From the NCBI GenBank assembly GCA_964602895.1, contig CAZRTG010000006.1, forward strand, positions 1-43,160: a DNA stretch of 43,160 nt, written 5' to 3'. Source of the stretch: JAWXBM01 sp964602895. GTDB taxonomy: Bacteria; Pseudomonadota; Gammaproteobacteria; Xanthomonadales; SZUA-36. The notes under the pieces were generated by a model, which had not been told where the DNA came from, ran no database searches, and saw only the letters and a program-made list of their open reading frames with translations. A program made the translations under genes and the position numbers. This document shows positions 16,065-24,750 of this stretch, one piece after another. Each line of letters starts with the position of its first letter. Within the stretch, counting starts at the first letter, position 1.

Positions 16065-18353
16065 ATGAAAAAACAGTTCCGGCCAGGTTACTTCGTGTCC
16101 ATTTTTACTCTCGCAGCGACAGCATTATTACCAACCGCTGCACATGCAGAGAAAATGGTGTTGGAAGAGGTTCTCGTTACAGCAACGAAGCGAGCAACAC
16201 TGTTGCAGGACACCAGTGAAAGCATTCAGGCACTTTCATCCCAGATGCTCAACGATATTGGGGTGAGTGATTTTAATGATTATTTCCGCCTGGTCCCGAA
16301 TTTATCCCAATCAAATAATGTCGGTCCCGGCAACAAGCGGTACGCGGTGCGTGGTCTGTCATCAGGGGGAGAACCACTGGTGGGCGTATATTATGACGAA
16401 GCACCGGCAATAGGCAGTCCTGGTGAAACGCTTGATCCAGGCGCATCGCAGCCTGACATAAAATTATGGGATGTTGAGCGAATCGAAATTCTGAAAGGTC
16501 CTCAAGGCACACTTTATGGTAATGGATCCATGGGTGGCACCATCAGGATTATTACCAACAAGCCCGACGCTACAGGATTCGATTATGCGGTAAAGGGCGA
16601 CGTCGGTACGATCAAAAGTGGCGGACAAGAATACAATGCCAATGCAATGGTTAATATTCCGCTGATCGAAGACCAGCTTGCGATTCGGTTGACAGGTTAT
16701 TATGTCAAGAATGATGGCTTTATCGATGACGTGCTGCTGGGGGGAAAAGATGTTAACGATGAAGAAACCAAGGGTGGTCGTTTTGCTGTCCGCTGGACAC
16801 CGAACGACCGTTTTGCACTGACCTCAACGACGTTTTATCAAAAGACGGAAACCGGCGCCAATTTTGAGGTTTTTGAGGGTTATGGCAGTAAGGATTCGCC
16901 AGCTGCCGCGCAATTAACGCGTACACCATTTGACGACAAAATCCTGCTGTCCAATACTACCTTTGAATACGGCTTCGATTCCGTCGATTTACTCTATTCT
17001 TTCTCCTTTCAGGAGCGTGATATAAACCGCTTCGACGATCAGACGCGGTACATTATTTTTGGTCTGGCCGGGCTACCCCCGTTTTTATGCCCGGATTCGG
17101 CACTGGTGGATGGCTCCTGTTATGACATGGTCAACGCAGGCCCATTTGGTACTGTTGTTCCAGCAAATTCTGCAGCCGTGGAAAGTAATACCTCTCGGGT
17201 TCACGAGGTACGCCTGACCTCCTCCGCTGACGGCCCATTTGACTGGAATATTGGTTTTTATTATGAGGACCGAACAAGTTCACGAAGGGGGCAGGTCGCT
17301 GTTACCGACGCTGATGGAAATATGGTTTTCGATGAAGATGGAACAGCACAGAACCGAATATTTGCACGTGATAACAAGGGATTAAGAGAGCACTATGCGG
17401 TTTTCGGGGAAGTGGCTTATGAATTCAAGCCGGACTGGACAGCTACTTTCGGCTTGCGTTGGTTTGAAACAGATCGCACCGAAGAACAAAATCTGATTCA
17501 GAACTTTGGTCCTGGTCCGACAGGACCCTTGCCGGTAGAGAAATACTCCGAGGACGATGTGGTTACACGTTACAAACTGGCATGGGACGTAAATGAAGAT
17601 TTACTTTTGTATGTGCTGGCCAGCGAAGGTTTCCGGGTAGGTGGCCCAAATCAGCCTGTTGGCTTTAATGCAAGCGCGCCGCCGTTTGAATCGGACAGCC
17701 TGTGGAACTATGAGTTGGGCTGGAAATCGTCATGGATGGAGCAAAGGGTTACGCTAAACGGTGCTGCGTTTTACGTTGACTGGTCGAACGTGCAGTTTGC
17801 TACCACTGATAACAGTGGGGCATTTACCTTGCTTGGCAATGCTGGCGACGCCAAGGTTGTTGGTTTTGAACTTGAATTGCAGGCACTGCTGACCGAGCGG
17901 CTTGAGGTCAGCGCCGGTGTCGGTTACAACCACGCCCGGTTTGACGGCCCGCAACCGATACAGGGATTGATTCGAAACCAGACACTTGATGGAGACAGGC
18001 TTGAAGGTGTGCCTGACTGGTCGACCAGCCTGTTTATGCAGTACACGCAGCCATTGGCCGGCACATGGTTCGGCGGCAATACCGACGCTGTTGTGAATGG
18101 CGATTGGTCATATCGCAGCAGTAAAACAACCGGTTTCAGACCCGCTGCCGGAAACTTCAGAGAGCTTGATGGCTATCACCAGCTGAATCTTCGAGCCGGA
18201 ATTGTTACTGAAAAATGGGATGCATGGTTGCGTGTCAACAATGTCTTCAACGACCTGCCGGAAGTGTCGGGTCGCATTGTGGATAATGACCCGTTCAAGT
18301 ACGCAACACTGCAACCCCGAACCATTGGAGTTTCGCTTGGCTATCACTTCTGA
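16065..18353 (+). CDS. TonB-dependent outer-membrane receptor (first)
   Basis: This 762-residue outer-membrane receptor has a signal peptide (cleavage after LLPTAAHA, residue 28), a TonB box (LEEVLVTATKR) at about residues 33-43, a plug domain (VERIEILKGPQGTLYGNGSM), and a beta-barrel ending in the aromatic GYHF needed for assembly. The plug variant EILKGPQGTLYG is typical of the large receptor subfamily in marine and sphingomonad-like bacteria that takes up organic nutrients rather than iron. The ATG at 16065 has GGAAAGGG just upstream; a TTG at 16050 is unlikely. Divergence from the Mo hydroxylase operon suggests the receptor imports that pathway's substrate. Confidence 0.93.
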   Translation: MKKQFRPGYFVSIFTLAATALLPTAAHAEKMVLEEVLVTATKRATLLQDTSESIQALSSQMLNDIGVSDFNDYFRLVPNLSQSNNVGPGNKRYAVRGLSSGGEPLVGVYYDEAPAIGSPGETLDPGASQPDIKLWDVERIEILKGPQGTLYGNGSMGGTIRIITNKPDATGFDYAVKGDVGTIKSGGQEYNANAMVNIPLIEDQLAIRLTGYYVKNDGFIDDVLLGGKDVNDEETKGGRFAVRWTPNDRFALTSTTFYQKTETGANFEVFEGYGSKDSPAAAQLTRTPFDDKILLSNTTFEYGFDSVDLLYSFSFQERDINRFDDQTRYIIFGLAGLPPFLCPDSALVDGSCYDMVNAGPFGTVVPANSAAVESNTSRVHEVRLTSSADGPFDWNIGFYYEDRTSSRRGQVAVTDADGNMVFDEDGTAQNRIFARDNKGLREHYAVFGEVAYEFKPDWTATFGLRWFETDRTEEQNLIQNFGPGPTGPLPVEKYSEDDVVTRYKLAWDVNEDLLLYVLASEGFRVGGPNQPVGFNASAPPFESDSLWNYELGWKSSWMEQRVTLNGAAFYVDWSNVQFATTDNSGAFTLLGNAGDAKVVGFELELQALLTERLEVSAGVGYNHARFDGPQPIQGLIRNQTLDGDRLEGVPDWSTSLFMQYTQPLAGTWFGGNTDAVVNGDWSYRSSKTTGFRPAAGNFRELDGYHQLNLRAGIVTEKWDAWLRVNNVFNDLPEVSGRIVDNDPFKYATLQPRTIGVSLGYHF

Positions 18354-18424
18354 GTGAATTCCTATCGGAGGGGTGGAGAGGCAACCGTTTTACTTGTGCA
18401 CTGCAAAATCAGACCGGATTTATA

Positions 18425-18450
18425 GGAACCCTGATTTATTCAGGGATTCC
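18425..18450. terminator. Bidirectional hairpin between convergent genes
   Basis: GGAACCCTGA (18425-18434), loop TTTAT, and TCAGGGATTCC (18440-18450) form a 10-bp stem with one bulged A. It lies directly before the stop codon of the convergent M24 gene. It probably ends transcription from both sides, though T-runs are short. Confidence 0.6.
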
Positions 18451-19596
18451 TTACAGGACGATCAGATCAAGCGGGTCTTCGGACAGACTTTCGCAACCGC
18501 GTTCTGTTACCCGCACCGTGTGACCTGGACAGGCAATCAGCTCTGCCTCGGCATCAATAAGGATGGTCTGCAAGAAAAACACCATGTTGGGACGCAGAAC
18601 AAGATCACCGCCGGTACGCAAGAAAGGCCAATCCATCCAGCTTGGTGAGAAGGTCGTGCCGAGGGAATAACCACAGGCAGAATGTCCGGGCTCCAGTTCG
18701 GCCTGTCTGCAGGTTCGTGCGTAGGCATCATAGACGTCGCCATTCGTATTGCCCGGGCGCATGGCCTCCATCGCAGCGTGAATGGCATCCAGCGCAACCC
18801 GGTACATGCTTTTCAGCCGGTTTGGTACCGGACCGATGCGAATGTTTCGCTCAATACATGCGTGGTAGTGCCGGTACACACCTGCCAATTCAATTGTCAT
18901 TTGATCTTCTTCTTCCAGGTACCGTCGACCGCTGGTATACCGGCCAAGCAAGGCAGCGGGGCCTGAACCTATGACGAATTCATTAGCGGGGTAATCTCCG
19001 TCCTGTGCAAGTATCTCAGCCTGCATTGCGGCAAGGATTTCACCCTCAAACGCACCTGGATGAATCAGTTTGAGTCCTTTTGCAAACGCTTGGTCTGCCA
19101 GTTTCGCTGCACGTCTTACATAATTGATTTCGCTGTCGGATTTGATTGCACGCTGGCGACTGATGATTTTCGATGCATCCTCCAGAGTGCAGAAGTCTTC
19201 AAGTGATGCCGTTAAAGCCAGCGCATCATGGCCGCGCAGACCAAAGGCATCGTATTCAACGCCCAACCGTTTGCCACGGCAGTCATATTCCTCAAGGATG
19301 TCGCGCAGCATGTTTATGGGGTTGTCGATTCCGTCCCGCCAGATACGAATATCGGTAATGGTAGAGGTATACAGGGCAACATATTTATCGGGCGGACGGA
19401 CCAGCAGCGTCAAACGACCGTCGGCATGCAAATAGAGACACTGAAATACGATATAGGCGAATGAGTCATAACCGGTCAGGTAATACATACTTTCCTGACG
19501 GAACATCAGCAAACCATCCAGACCTTGTGCCTGCATGGTTTCAAGAGTGGCGGTCTGTCGCAGTTGAAATTCGTCCCGACTAAAATGTAAAGGCAT
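18451..19596 (-). CDS. Creatinase/ectoine-hydrolase-like M24 protein
   Basis: This 381-residue pita-bread-fold protein of family M24 has the creatinase N-terminal domain (about residues 5-130) and the C-terminal catalytic domain. The five metal ligands of true M24 peptidases are mostly lost: where D-x-G and D are expected, ELAGVYRHYHACIERNI is seen, and the two Glu positions read FFLQT and PGHTVRVTE. The YxAxxER pattern and GYSLGTTFSPSW resemble creatinase and the ectoine hydrolase DoeA, which cleave C-N bonds in small molecules without metal. So the likely role is hydrolysis of an amidine, guanidine or cyclic amide, not peptides. The ATG at 19596 has GGAG 9 nt upstream. Confidence 0.8.
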   Translation of the reverse strand: MPLHFSRDEFQLRQTATLETMQAQGLDGLLMFRQESMYYLTGYDSFAYIVFQCLYLHADGRLTLLVRPPDKYVALYTSTITDIRIWRDGIDNPINMLRDILEEYDCRGKRLGVEYDAFGLRGHDALALTASLEDFCTLEDASKIISRQRAIKSDSEINYVRRAAKLADQAFAKGLKLIHPGAFEGEILAAMQAEILAQDGDYPANEFVIGSGPAALLGRYTSGRRYLEEEDQMTIELAGVYRHYHACIERNIRIGPVPNRLKSMYRVALDAIHAAMEAMRPGNTNGDVYDAYARTCRQAELEPGHSACGYSLGTTFSPSWMDWPFLRTGGDLVLRPNMVFFLQTILIDAEAELIACPGHTVRVTERGCESLSEDPLDLIVL

Positions 19597-19612
19597 TGAT
19601 CCAGACTCCAAC

Positions 19613-19635
19613 AAGAGTTAAGCCAAGAGTTAAGC
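19613..19635. repeat. Tandem AAGAGTTAAGC pair
   Basis: AAGAGTTAAGC occurs at 19613-19623 and again at 19625-19635, a 12-bp period just upstream of the M24 gene start. It may be a regulator site or chance. Confidence 0.4.
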
Positions 19636-19742
19636 GAAAAATTTTGGTTCGATTTGCCAATGCGGGTCGTTAAGGAATTTGAGTGGGTGCAGGTCAGTTT
19701 TTTGGTCACCTGACAAACGTTGCTCTGAAGCAGGTGAACTGT

Positions 19743-19769
19743 ACCGTCATGGTTTGAAAACCTGACGGT
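19743..19769. terminator. Hairpin after the GntR gene
   Basis: ACCGTCA (19743-19749) pairs with TGACGGT (19763-19769), and the inner GGTTT pairs with AAACC, giving about 12 bp with one bulge and a 2-nt loop. It lies just past the stop of the minus-strand GntR gene. No T-run follows, so it is only terminator-like. Confidence 0.45.
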
Positions 19770-19775
19770 CCTGTT

Positions 19776-20447
19776 TCAGGCCTGTTCCATATACGCTACT
19801 TTGGCCTTTTGCAACATTTTGACATGCAACATAACGGCGGTCCTGGTTTTGTGTTTGCCAATAGAGTCCACCAGTTGCTTGTTGGAGTCGGCAACAGTTT
19901 TTCTGTTTTCTTTCGATGACAGTGTCAGTACACGATAGATCTGCAGGCGATCGCTGTAGAGATTGATGATTTCTTCAAGATACGGGTTTCCTGACAGAGC
20001 ACACATCAGTTTTCGAAAGTCACTGTTAGCAGCGATAAACTCGGTGGCGTCCTTGTTGTTGACGCTGCTCAGTTCACGTGCAACGCTCGCCTTCAGCAAT
20101 TTCAGTGAATCATCGTCTATGCATTCGCATACCTTTTTTATCAGTGTGGTTTCCAGCGGGACCCGTATATCCATCATCTGCCCAATAGCTGACTTTGACA
20201 GCTTAGGCAGTCCGTAACCCCGTTCAAACTCACACAGCAGGCCGTTACTCACCAGTTGAAAAAGTGCTTCACGTACCGGAGTTCTGGATGTGTTCAATGC
20301 TTTCGCGATTCCCGTTTCGGTAAAGCGGGTATCCGGTGCATAAACACCGTAACGTAAATCCGTGCGAATGAGTTCATATATCTGATTGCTCAAACGCGGT
20401 CTTCGGATCAGAGGAGTGCCGGTTTTTCTTATTGCGTTTAGTGTCAT
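19776..20447 (-). CDS. GntR-family regulator (FadR/FCD subfamily)
   Basis: This 223-residue repressor has an N-terminal GntR winged helix (residues 15-80; LSNQIYELIRTDLRYGVY and the recognition part ALNTSRTPVREALFQLVSNG) and a C-terminal all-helical FCD effector domain from about residue 90 (MMDIRVPLETTLI). FCD regulators usually sense an organic acid made in the pathway they control. The ATG at 20447 was preferred to a GTG at 20459. A perfect palindrome lies 110 bp upstream in the promoter shared with the divergent UbiD gene, and related sites lie in two other divergent promoters of the block. The likely role is local control of the whole catabolic set. Confidence 0.88.
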   Translation of the reverse strand: MTLNAIRKTGTPLIRRPRLSNQIYELIRTDLRYGVYAPDTRFTETGIAKALNTSRTPVREALFQLVSNGLLCEFERGYGLPKLSKSAIGQMMDIRVPLETTLIKKVCECIDDDSLKLLKASVARELSSVNNKDATEFIAANSDFRKLMCALSGNPYLEEIINLYSDRLQIYRVLTLSSKENRKTVADSNKQLVDSIGKHKTRTAVMLHVKMLQKAKVAYMEQA

Positions 20448-20557
20448 GGTCAGCTGCACTTATTGCCGGTCGAACGCATACAGGGTGATCGCTCATTGCA
20501 TCTATGTAGGTATTTGTGAGTGCAATTCATTGTTGTACACACCGGATTGCGACTAAT

Positions 20558-20577
20558 GTACTATGCATACATAGTAC
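20558..20577. promoter_or_regulatory. Perfect 20-bp palindrome, probable GntR operator
   Basis: GTACTATGCATACATAGTAC consists of 8-bp arms GTACTATG and CATAGTAC around CATA. It lies between the divergent GntR and UbiD-type genes, 21 bp before the UbiD start, where a bound repressor would block RNA polymerase. Confidence 0.75.
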
Positions 20578-20598
20578 ACAAAAGCAGATCAATTGGCT

Positions 20599-21933
20599 AT
20601 GCATAATTATTTGTCTCGATTGGCGGCAGCGGGCGATTTACTGGTTGTCGACAGGGAAGTCGACCCAAGGTATGAACTGGCGGCCGTCACAAAAAAGGCC
20701 CAGGAATCGGGTGATCAGGCGCTGTTGTTCAGGAAGGTCAAAGGCTCCGCATTTCCGGTAGTCACCAATCTGTATAACAGCCGTCAGCGTCTGTGCGACT
20801 TGATCAAGGCGCCACCGGACGGTTTTTGCAAGTCATGGTCGGCATTGCTTGAAAAGAGCCGGGAGTGTTCAGTTTCCACTACCCGTGTTGAGGCGCCGGA
20901 AGATTTGATAGCAGGAAAATTGAGTGATCTCCCGCTGATTACTTACCATGAGAAAGATGCCGGACCCTATATTACATCGGCAATTTACCTGGTAAAGGAT
21001 CCCGACACCGGCGTACCGAATCTTTCATTTCATCGCTCCATGTATGTAAGTGATAATGAGTTACGAATACGCCTGGGCAGCAGTCACGACATGGCGAAAT
21101 ATCAGCTTCGTGCAGAAGAACAGGGCCAGGCACTGGAGGCCGCCTTGTTGATTGGCGTTTCTACCGAGCTGTTTTTAAGCGCGTGCACAACGGTACCGAT
21201 TGACTGGAATGAACTGGCAATCGCCGCGACCCTGGCCGGCAAGCCGGTCGAGACCTACAGGTGCAAAACGATTGACCTGGAGGTGCCTGTTTCTGCACAG
21301 ATCGTGGTGGAAGGACGAATAGTTCCGAATGAACGGCGTAAAGAGGGCCCATTCGGTGAGTTTCTGGGCTATTACGTACCCGAGGGTGAGAATCATGTGT
21401 TTGAGGTTACCCATGTCAGTTGGCGTCGCGACGCAGTATTTCACAGTCTGCTTTGTGGTTCGGCGGAAGATTTGTCCGTTTTGGAAGCAGTTACTGCAGC
21501 AAAAACCTATAAACATCTGGTTAATGCCGGGCTGCCCGGGATTATCGATGTGAGTTGTTCCCCCGCTTTTATGAATACGACCATCAAGATCGAGCAGCAA
21601 TTTGAAGGACATGCAAAGCAGGTGCTGCTGACCGCTTTTGGTGCCGGTATGGATTACAATCGCGCCTGCTTTGTTGTGGATCAGGATATCGATATTACAG
21701 ACATGAACGAAGTTATCTGGGCCTATCTTACGCGTGGACGCGTGGACACCCGGGTGATGGTAATTGACGATGTACCGGGCTTTTATCGAGACCCGCATAA
21801 AGATTTCTGGGGGCGCATAGGTATTGATGCAACCATGCCCCTGAATCGTACGGCCGAGTTTGAACGAAAATCAGTACCGGGTGTTGGTGATATTGATTTG
21901 AACGATTATCTCTCTCATGAGGACAGGTCCTGA
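20599..21933 (+). CDS. UbiD-family prenylated-FMN decarboxylase
   Basis: This 444-residue member of the UbiD family reversibly decarboxylates aromatic, heteroaromatic or alpha,beta-unsaturated acids with prenylated FMN. The catalytic Glu pair is in the typical EGPFGEFLGYY (Glu239 and Glu244), and Arg146 in NLSFHRSMY occupies the place of the conserved Arg of the E-R-E triad. Length fits the family. The flavin prenyltransferase UbiX is not in the window, so the cofactor must come from a gene elsewhere. ATG 20599 is chosen; TTG at 20593 would add two residues. It is not likely to be ubiquinone UbiD, given this catabolic setting. Confidence 0.9.
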   Translation: MHNYLSRLAAAGDLLVVDREVDPRYELAAVTKKAQESGDQALLFRKVKGSAFPVVTNLYNSRQRLCDLIKAPPDGFCKSWSALLEKSRECSVSTTRVEAPEDLIAGKLSDLPLITYHEKDAGPYITSAIYLVKDPDTGVPNLSFHRSMYVSDNELRIRLGSSHDMAKYQLRAEEQGQALEAALLIGVSTELFLSACTTVPIDWNELAIAATLAGKPVETYRCKTIDLEVPVSAQIVVEGRIVPNERRKEGPFGEFLGYYVPEGENHVFEVTHVSWRRDAVFHSLLCGSAEDLSVLEAVTAAKTYKHLVNAGLPGIIDVSCSPAFMNTTIKIEQQFEGHAKQVLLTAFGAGMDYNRACFVVDQDIDITDMNEVIWAYLTRGRVDTRVMVIDDVPGFYRDPHKDFWGRIGIDATMPLNRTAEFERKSVPGVGDIDLNDYLSHEDRS

Positions 21934-22007
21934 ACAGGCCTTCGGCTTCACTGGCAGGCTCTGTTTTTGCACCATTTCATAACAAAGCTACGGGCTGATC
22001 CAACGCT

Positions 22008-23345
22008 ATGGCGGGGCTAAAAGTAACTGTTATTGGAGCAGGAATCGCCGGACTGACGGCGGCGTATCGGTTGCATCAAAAAGGTTTCCTTGTAGAAGTG
22101 TTGGAGGCGCACTCGTACCCGGGCGGCAGGATGGCCCAACGCGAAAGTGCCGGAATTACCTATAACACCGGTGCGCGATTGTGCTACTCATTTTATCGCG
22201 AGGTTAATAAGCTTGCTGATGAACTTGGCTTGACTGCAGCCATTGTCAGGCAGCCCGCCATGAATATCTTTTGTGGTTCCGGACACGACCGCTATCGTCT
22301 TCCATTGTCTCCTGACATCGCTCTGTTATTAAGTCCGTTACTTCCAATTCAGGAAAAAGTAAAACTGTTCAGCTTATTGCCGGATCTGTTGTATGCCCGC
22401 GCAAATATCGACCCGGCATGGATGGCAACAGCAAGCAGATTTGATGAAATGACGTTGGCAGATTACATTCAAGAGAAAGTCGGTCCCAAATTTCTGCAGC
22501 ATTTTATCGAACCCGTATTTCAGGGAACCCGGAACTGGGGTGCCAATGAAGTTTCGGCTGCATTTTTCGTCAGTACTTCAGCGCAGATGTTGTTCGGAGG
22601 CTATACCTATAATTTCAGCGAAGGCATCGGGCAGCTTGGCCGCGAGCTCGCAGCGCAATTGAATGTCAGCTATGAGGTCAGGGTTGACCGTGTTACACGT
22701 AATAACCGCGGCCGCGAATGTTCCGTGTATTGCGATATTCGTGGTGAAAAACATGAAATCAAGTCGGATCTTGTTGTGTGTGCGGTCGAAGGGAGTCGTG
22801 TGCCGGATCTGATTGCCGATCCGGACCAGCAGGAAACGGCATTTTTCAGCAGTGTAAAATACAACTCATTGGGGATTGTTCATGTGCTGTCAAGAAACAG
22901 GGAAAAAACAGGAGTCACTTTTTTCCCCCGCCAGCATCCCGGAGGGTTGAGTATTCTTGAAATTTCCGATTCCGGAGCAGATGCGGCCTGGCCATCAAAG
23001 CTGTACTGTCAACTGGCGCCGGAACTTGCAGAACAGGCGCAGAATGAAGCCAAAACCGATAATCTTTTTGAACTCATACAGCCGACTTTACTCGCGCAAT
23101 GCCCCGGTCTTGGCACGGACCGGGAACACATTGTGAACCAGTGGATCGAAAATATGTTGCCGTTGTTTTATCCAGGCTATATCGGCAAGCTCAGCGCATT
23201 TTTGCAATATCAGGAAAACACACGCCACCGGATTTATTATTGTGGTGACTATCTTTCGCAAGCTCTCCTTGAAGGTGCCTGCCTCAGCGGGGTTCGAGCT
23301 GCGGAAAATATTGCGTTGCACTGGGACTCCGGCCGTAGCAACTGA
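22008..23345 (+). CDS. FAD-dependent amine-oxidase-like oxidoreductase
   Basis: This 445-residue flavoprotein has an N-terminal Rossmann FAD motif (VTVIGAGIAGLTAAYRL, residues 7-22), the ribose-binding Glu33, the GG motif (YPGGRM) and a C-terminal FAD contact (IYYCGDYLSQALLEGACLSG). The pattern is that of the amine oxidase, protoporphyrinogen oxidase and phytoene desaturase superfamily. It would oxidise a C-N or C-C bond in a pathway intermediate. It follows the UbiD gene by 74 nt on the same strand and precedes the NSS transporter by 34 nt, so an operon UbiD-oxidoreductase-transporter is likely. The exact substrate cannot be read from the sequence. Confidence 0.85.
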   Translation: MAGLKVTVIGAGIAGLTAAYRLHQKGFLVEVLEAHSYPGGRMAQRESAGITYNTGARLCYSFYREVNKLADELGLTAAIVRQPAMNIFCGSGHDRYRLPLSPDIALLLSPLLPIQEKVKLFSLLPDLLYARANIDPAWMATASRFDEMTLADYIQEKVGPKFLQHFIEPVFQGTRNWGANEVSAAFFVSTSAQMLFGGYTYNFSEGIGQLGRELAAQLNVSYEVRVDRVTRNNRGRECSVYCDIRGEKHEIKSDLVVCAVEGSRVPDLIADPDQQETAFFSSVKYNSLGIVHVLSRNREKTGVTFFPRQHPGGLSILEISDSGADAAWPSKLYCQLAPELAEQAQNEAKTDNLFELIQPTLLAQCPGLGTDREHIVNQWIENMLPLFYPGYIGKLSAFLQYQENTRHRIYYCGDYLSQALLEGACLSGVRAAENIALHWDSGRSN

Positions 23346-23379
23346 ACGGCATTAATGCAGTCGGCAGGAGGATATGTTA

Positions 23380-24750
23380 ATGGTCGAGAGAGAAAGCTGG
23401 TCTTCCAGATACGTTTTTATTCTGGCATCAGTTGGTGCCGCTGTGGGATTGGCCAATATCTGGAAATTCCCATATACCGTCGGCGAGAATGGTGGTGGCG
23501 CCTTTATCATAATTTACCTGATCGCTATCGGTGTCATTTCATTCCCTATCATAGTCACAGAATTCCTTCTGGGCCGCAGGGGCCAGGCCGGGCCGGTGGA
23601 ATCCATTGTGAAAGTTGCCAGCGAAGCGAATGCATCACCACTTTGGGGACTTGCTGCCAGTTTCGGGATTATTGCAGCGGTGCTGGTGATGAGTTTTTAT
23701 TTCGTGATTACCGGTTGGATTCTGTATTACGCGTGGCAGATGATGGGTGGTCAATTTGCCGGTGCATCGGCAGTTGAAATCGGTGAGATCTTTGAAGATC
23801 TCACCCTTAATGAACCCAAAACAGCAGTTTGGCATACTCTTGCTGCAATCAGCACATGGGCTATTGTTGCTGCAGGACTGCATAACGGGATAGAACGTTT
23901 TGTGCGCTACCTGATGCCGCTACTGCTGGTATTTTTGCTGCTTATTACGGTTTATGCTGCATTTTATGGCGACCTGTCCGCGGCAGCAGATTTTCTGTTT
24001 CGTGTTCGCCTTGAAGATATCTCGGCAAAAACCATTTTGTATGCAAGTGGCCAGGCATTTTTTACTGTGGGTGCAGGTTCCTGCGTGATGATTGTTTACG
24101 GCTCCTATTTGCCCGCTTCGGTATCAATCGTGAAATCAAGCCTGCAGATTGTCGCCGCTGACACCTTTGTGGCATTACTGGCCGGCATCGCAATTTTTCC
24201 ATTGGTTTTTGCTTTTGGCCTGACTCCTGCCGAAGGGCCGGGATTGTTGTTTGTAACGTTACCCGTTATTTTCAGTCAGTCGACAGCCGGCGCGCTTATC
24301 GGTGGCATTTTCTTCATTATGGTTGCTATCGCCGCAATCACATCGGCAATTGCAATAGTTCAGCCGCCCATCCTCTGGCTACAGAAGGTTTTACGAACGA
24401 ATAAAATGATGGCTTCAACGTTAACGGTGTTTGTCATCTGGCTACTTGGCTTTGGGACAATTTGCTCATTTAATTCCTGTTCAGGTTTCTATCCGCTCAA
24501 ATTCATTCCGTTTTTTCACGAGATGACAATTTTTGCTGTGATTGAAGTGGTGGCGATCAATATCTGCCTGCCGGTAGGTGCATTGATTCTGGCATTGTTT
24601 GTAGGCTGGAAAGTTCCGTTTGCTATCAGTGCGGACGAATTGCGAAGCCAGTCAGACTTTCTGATGAAGCTTTGGTTTCTCACGGTGCGGTATATCATTC
24701 CGCCAGCAATACTGCTGCTCATGGTATTCGGCTTTACGGTGCCAGACTGA
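23380..24750 (+). CDS. NSS-family sodium-dependent amino acid/amine transporter
   Basis: This 456-residue inner-membrane symporter belongs to the neurotransmitter:sodium symporter family (LeuT/MhsT-like). The signature of the first, unwound helix is clear (GLANIWKFPYTVGENGGGAF, residues 23-42), as is SFYFVITGWILYYAW in helix 3. About 11-12 membrane segments are present. It couples Na+ entry to uptake of an amino acid or related zwitterion. AGGAGG at 23366-23371 is 8 nt before ATG 23380 and only 2 nt before ATG 23374, so 23380 is the better start. The 3' end overlaps the convergent D-glutamate-cyclase-family gene by 17 nt. Confidence 0.9.
   Translation: MVERESWSSRYVFILASVGAAVGLANIWKFPYTVGENGGGAFIIIYLIAIGVISFPIIVTEFLLGRRGQAGPVESIVKVASEANASPLWGLAASFGIIAAVLVMSFYFVITGWILYYAWQMMGGQFAGASAVEIGEIFEDLTLNEPKTAVWHTLAAISTWAIVAAGLHNGIERFVRYLMPLLLVFLLLITVYAAFYGDLSAAADFLFRVRLEDISAKTILYASGQAFFTVGAGSCVMIVYGSYLPASVSIVKSSLQIVAADTFVALLAGIAIFPLVFAFGLTPAEGPGLLFVTLPVIFSQSTAGALIGGIFFIMVAIAAITSAIAIVQPPILWLQKVLRTNKMMASTLTVFVIWLLGFGTICSFNSCSGFYPLKFIPFFHEMTIFAVIEVVAINICLPVGALILALFVGWKVPFAISADELRSQSDFLMKLWFLTVRYIIPPAILLLMVFGFTVPD

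Noticed and set aside
23355..23777. A 140-codon plus-strand frame overlapping the NSS gene start
   Set aside because: It is an out-of-frame reading of the NSS transporter, which has the real signature and a ribosome-binding site.
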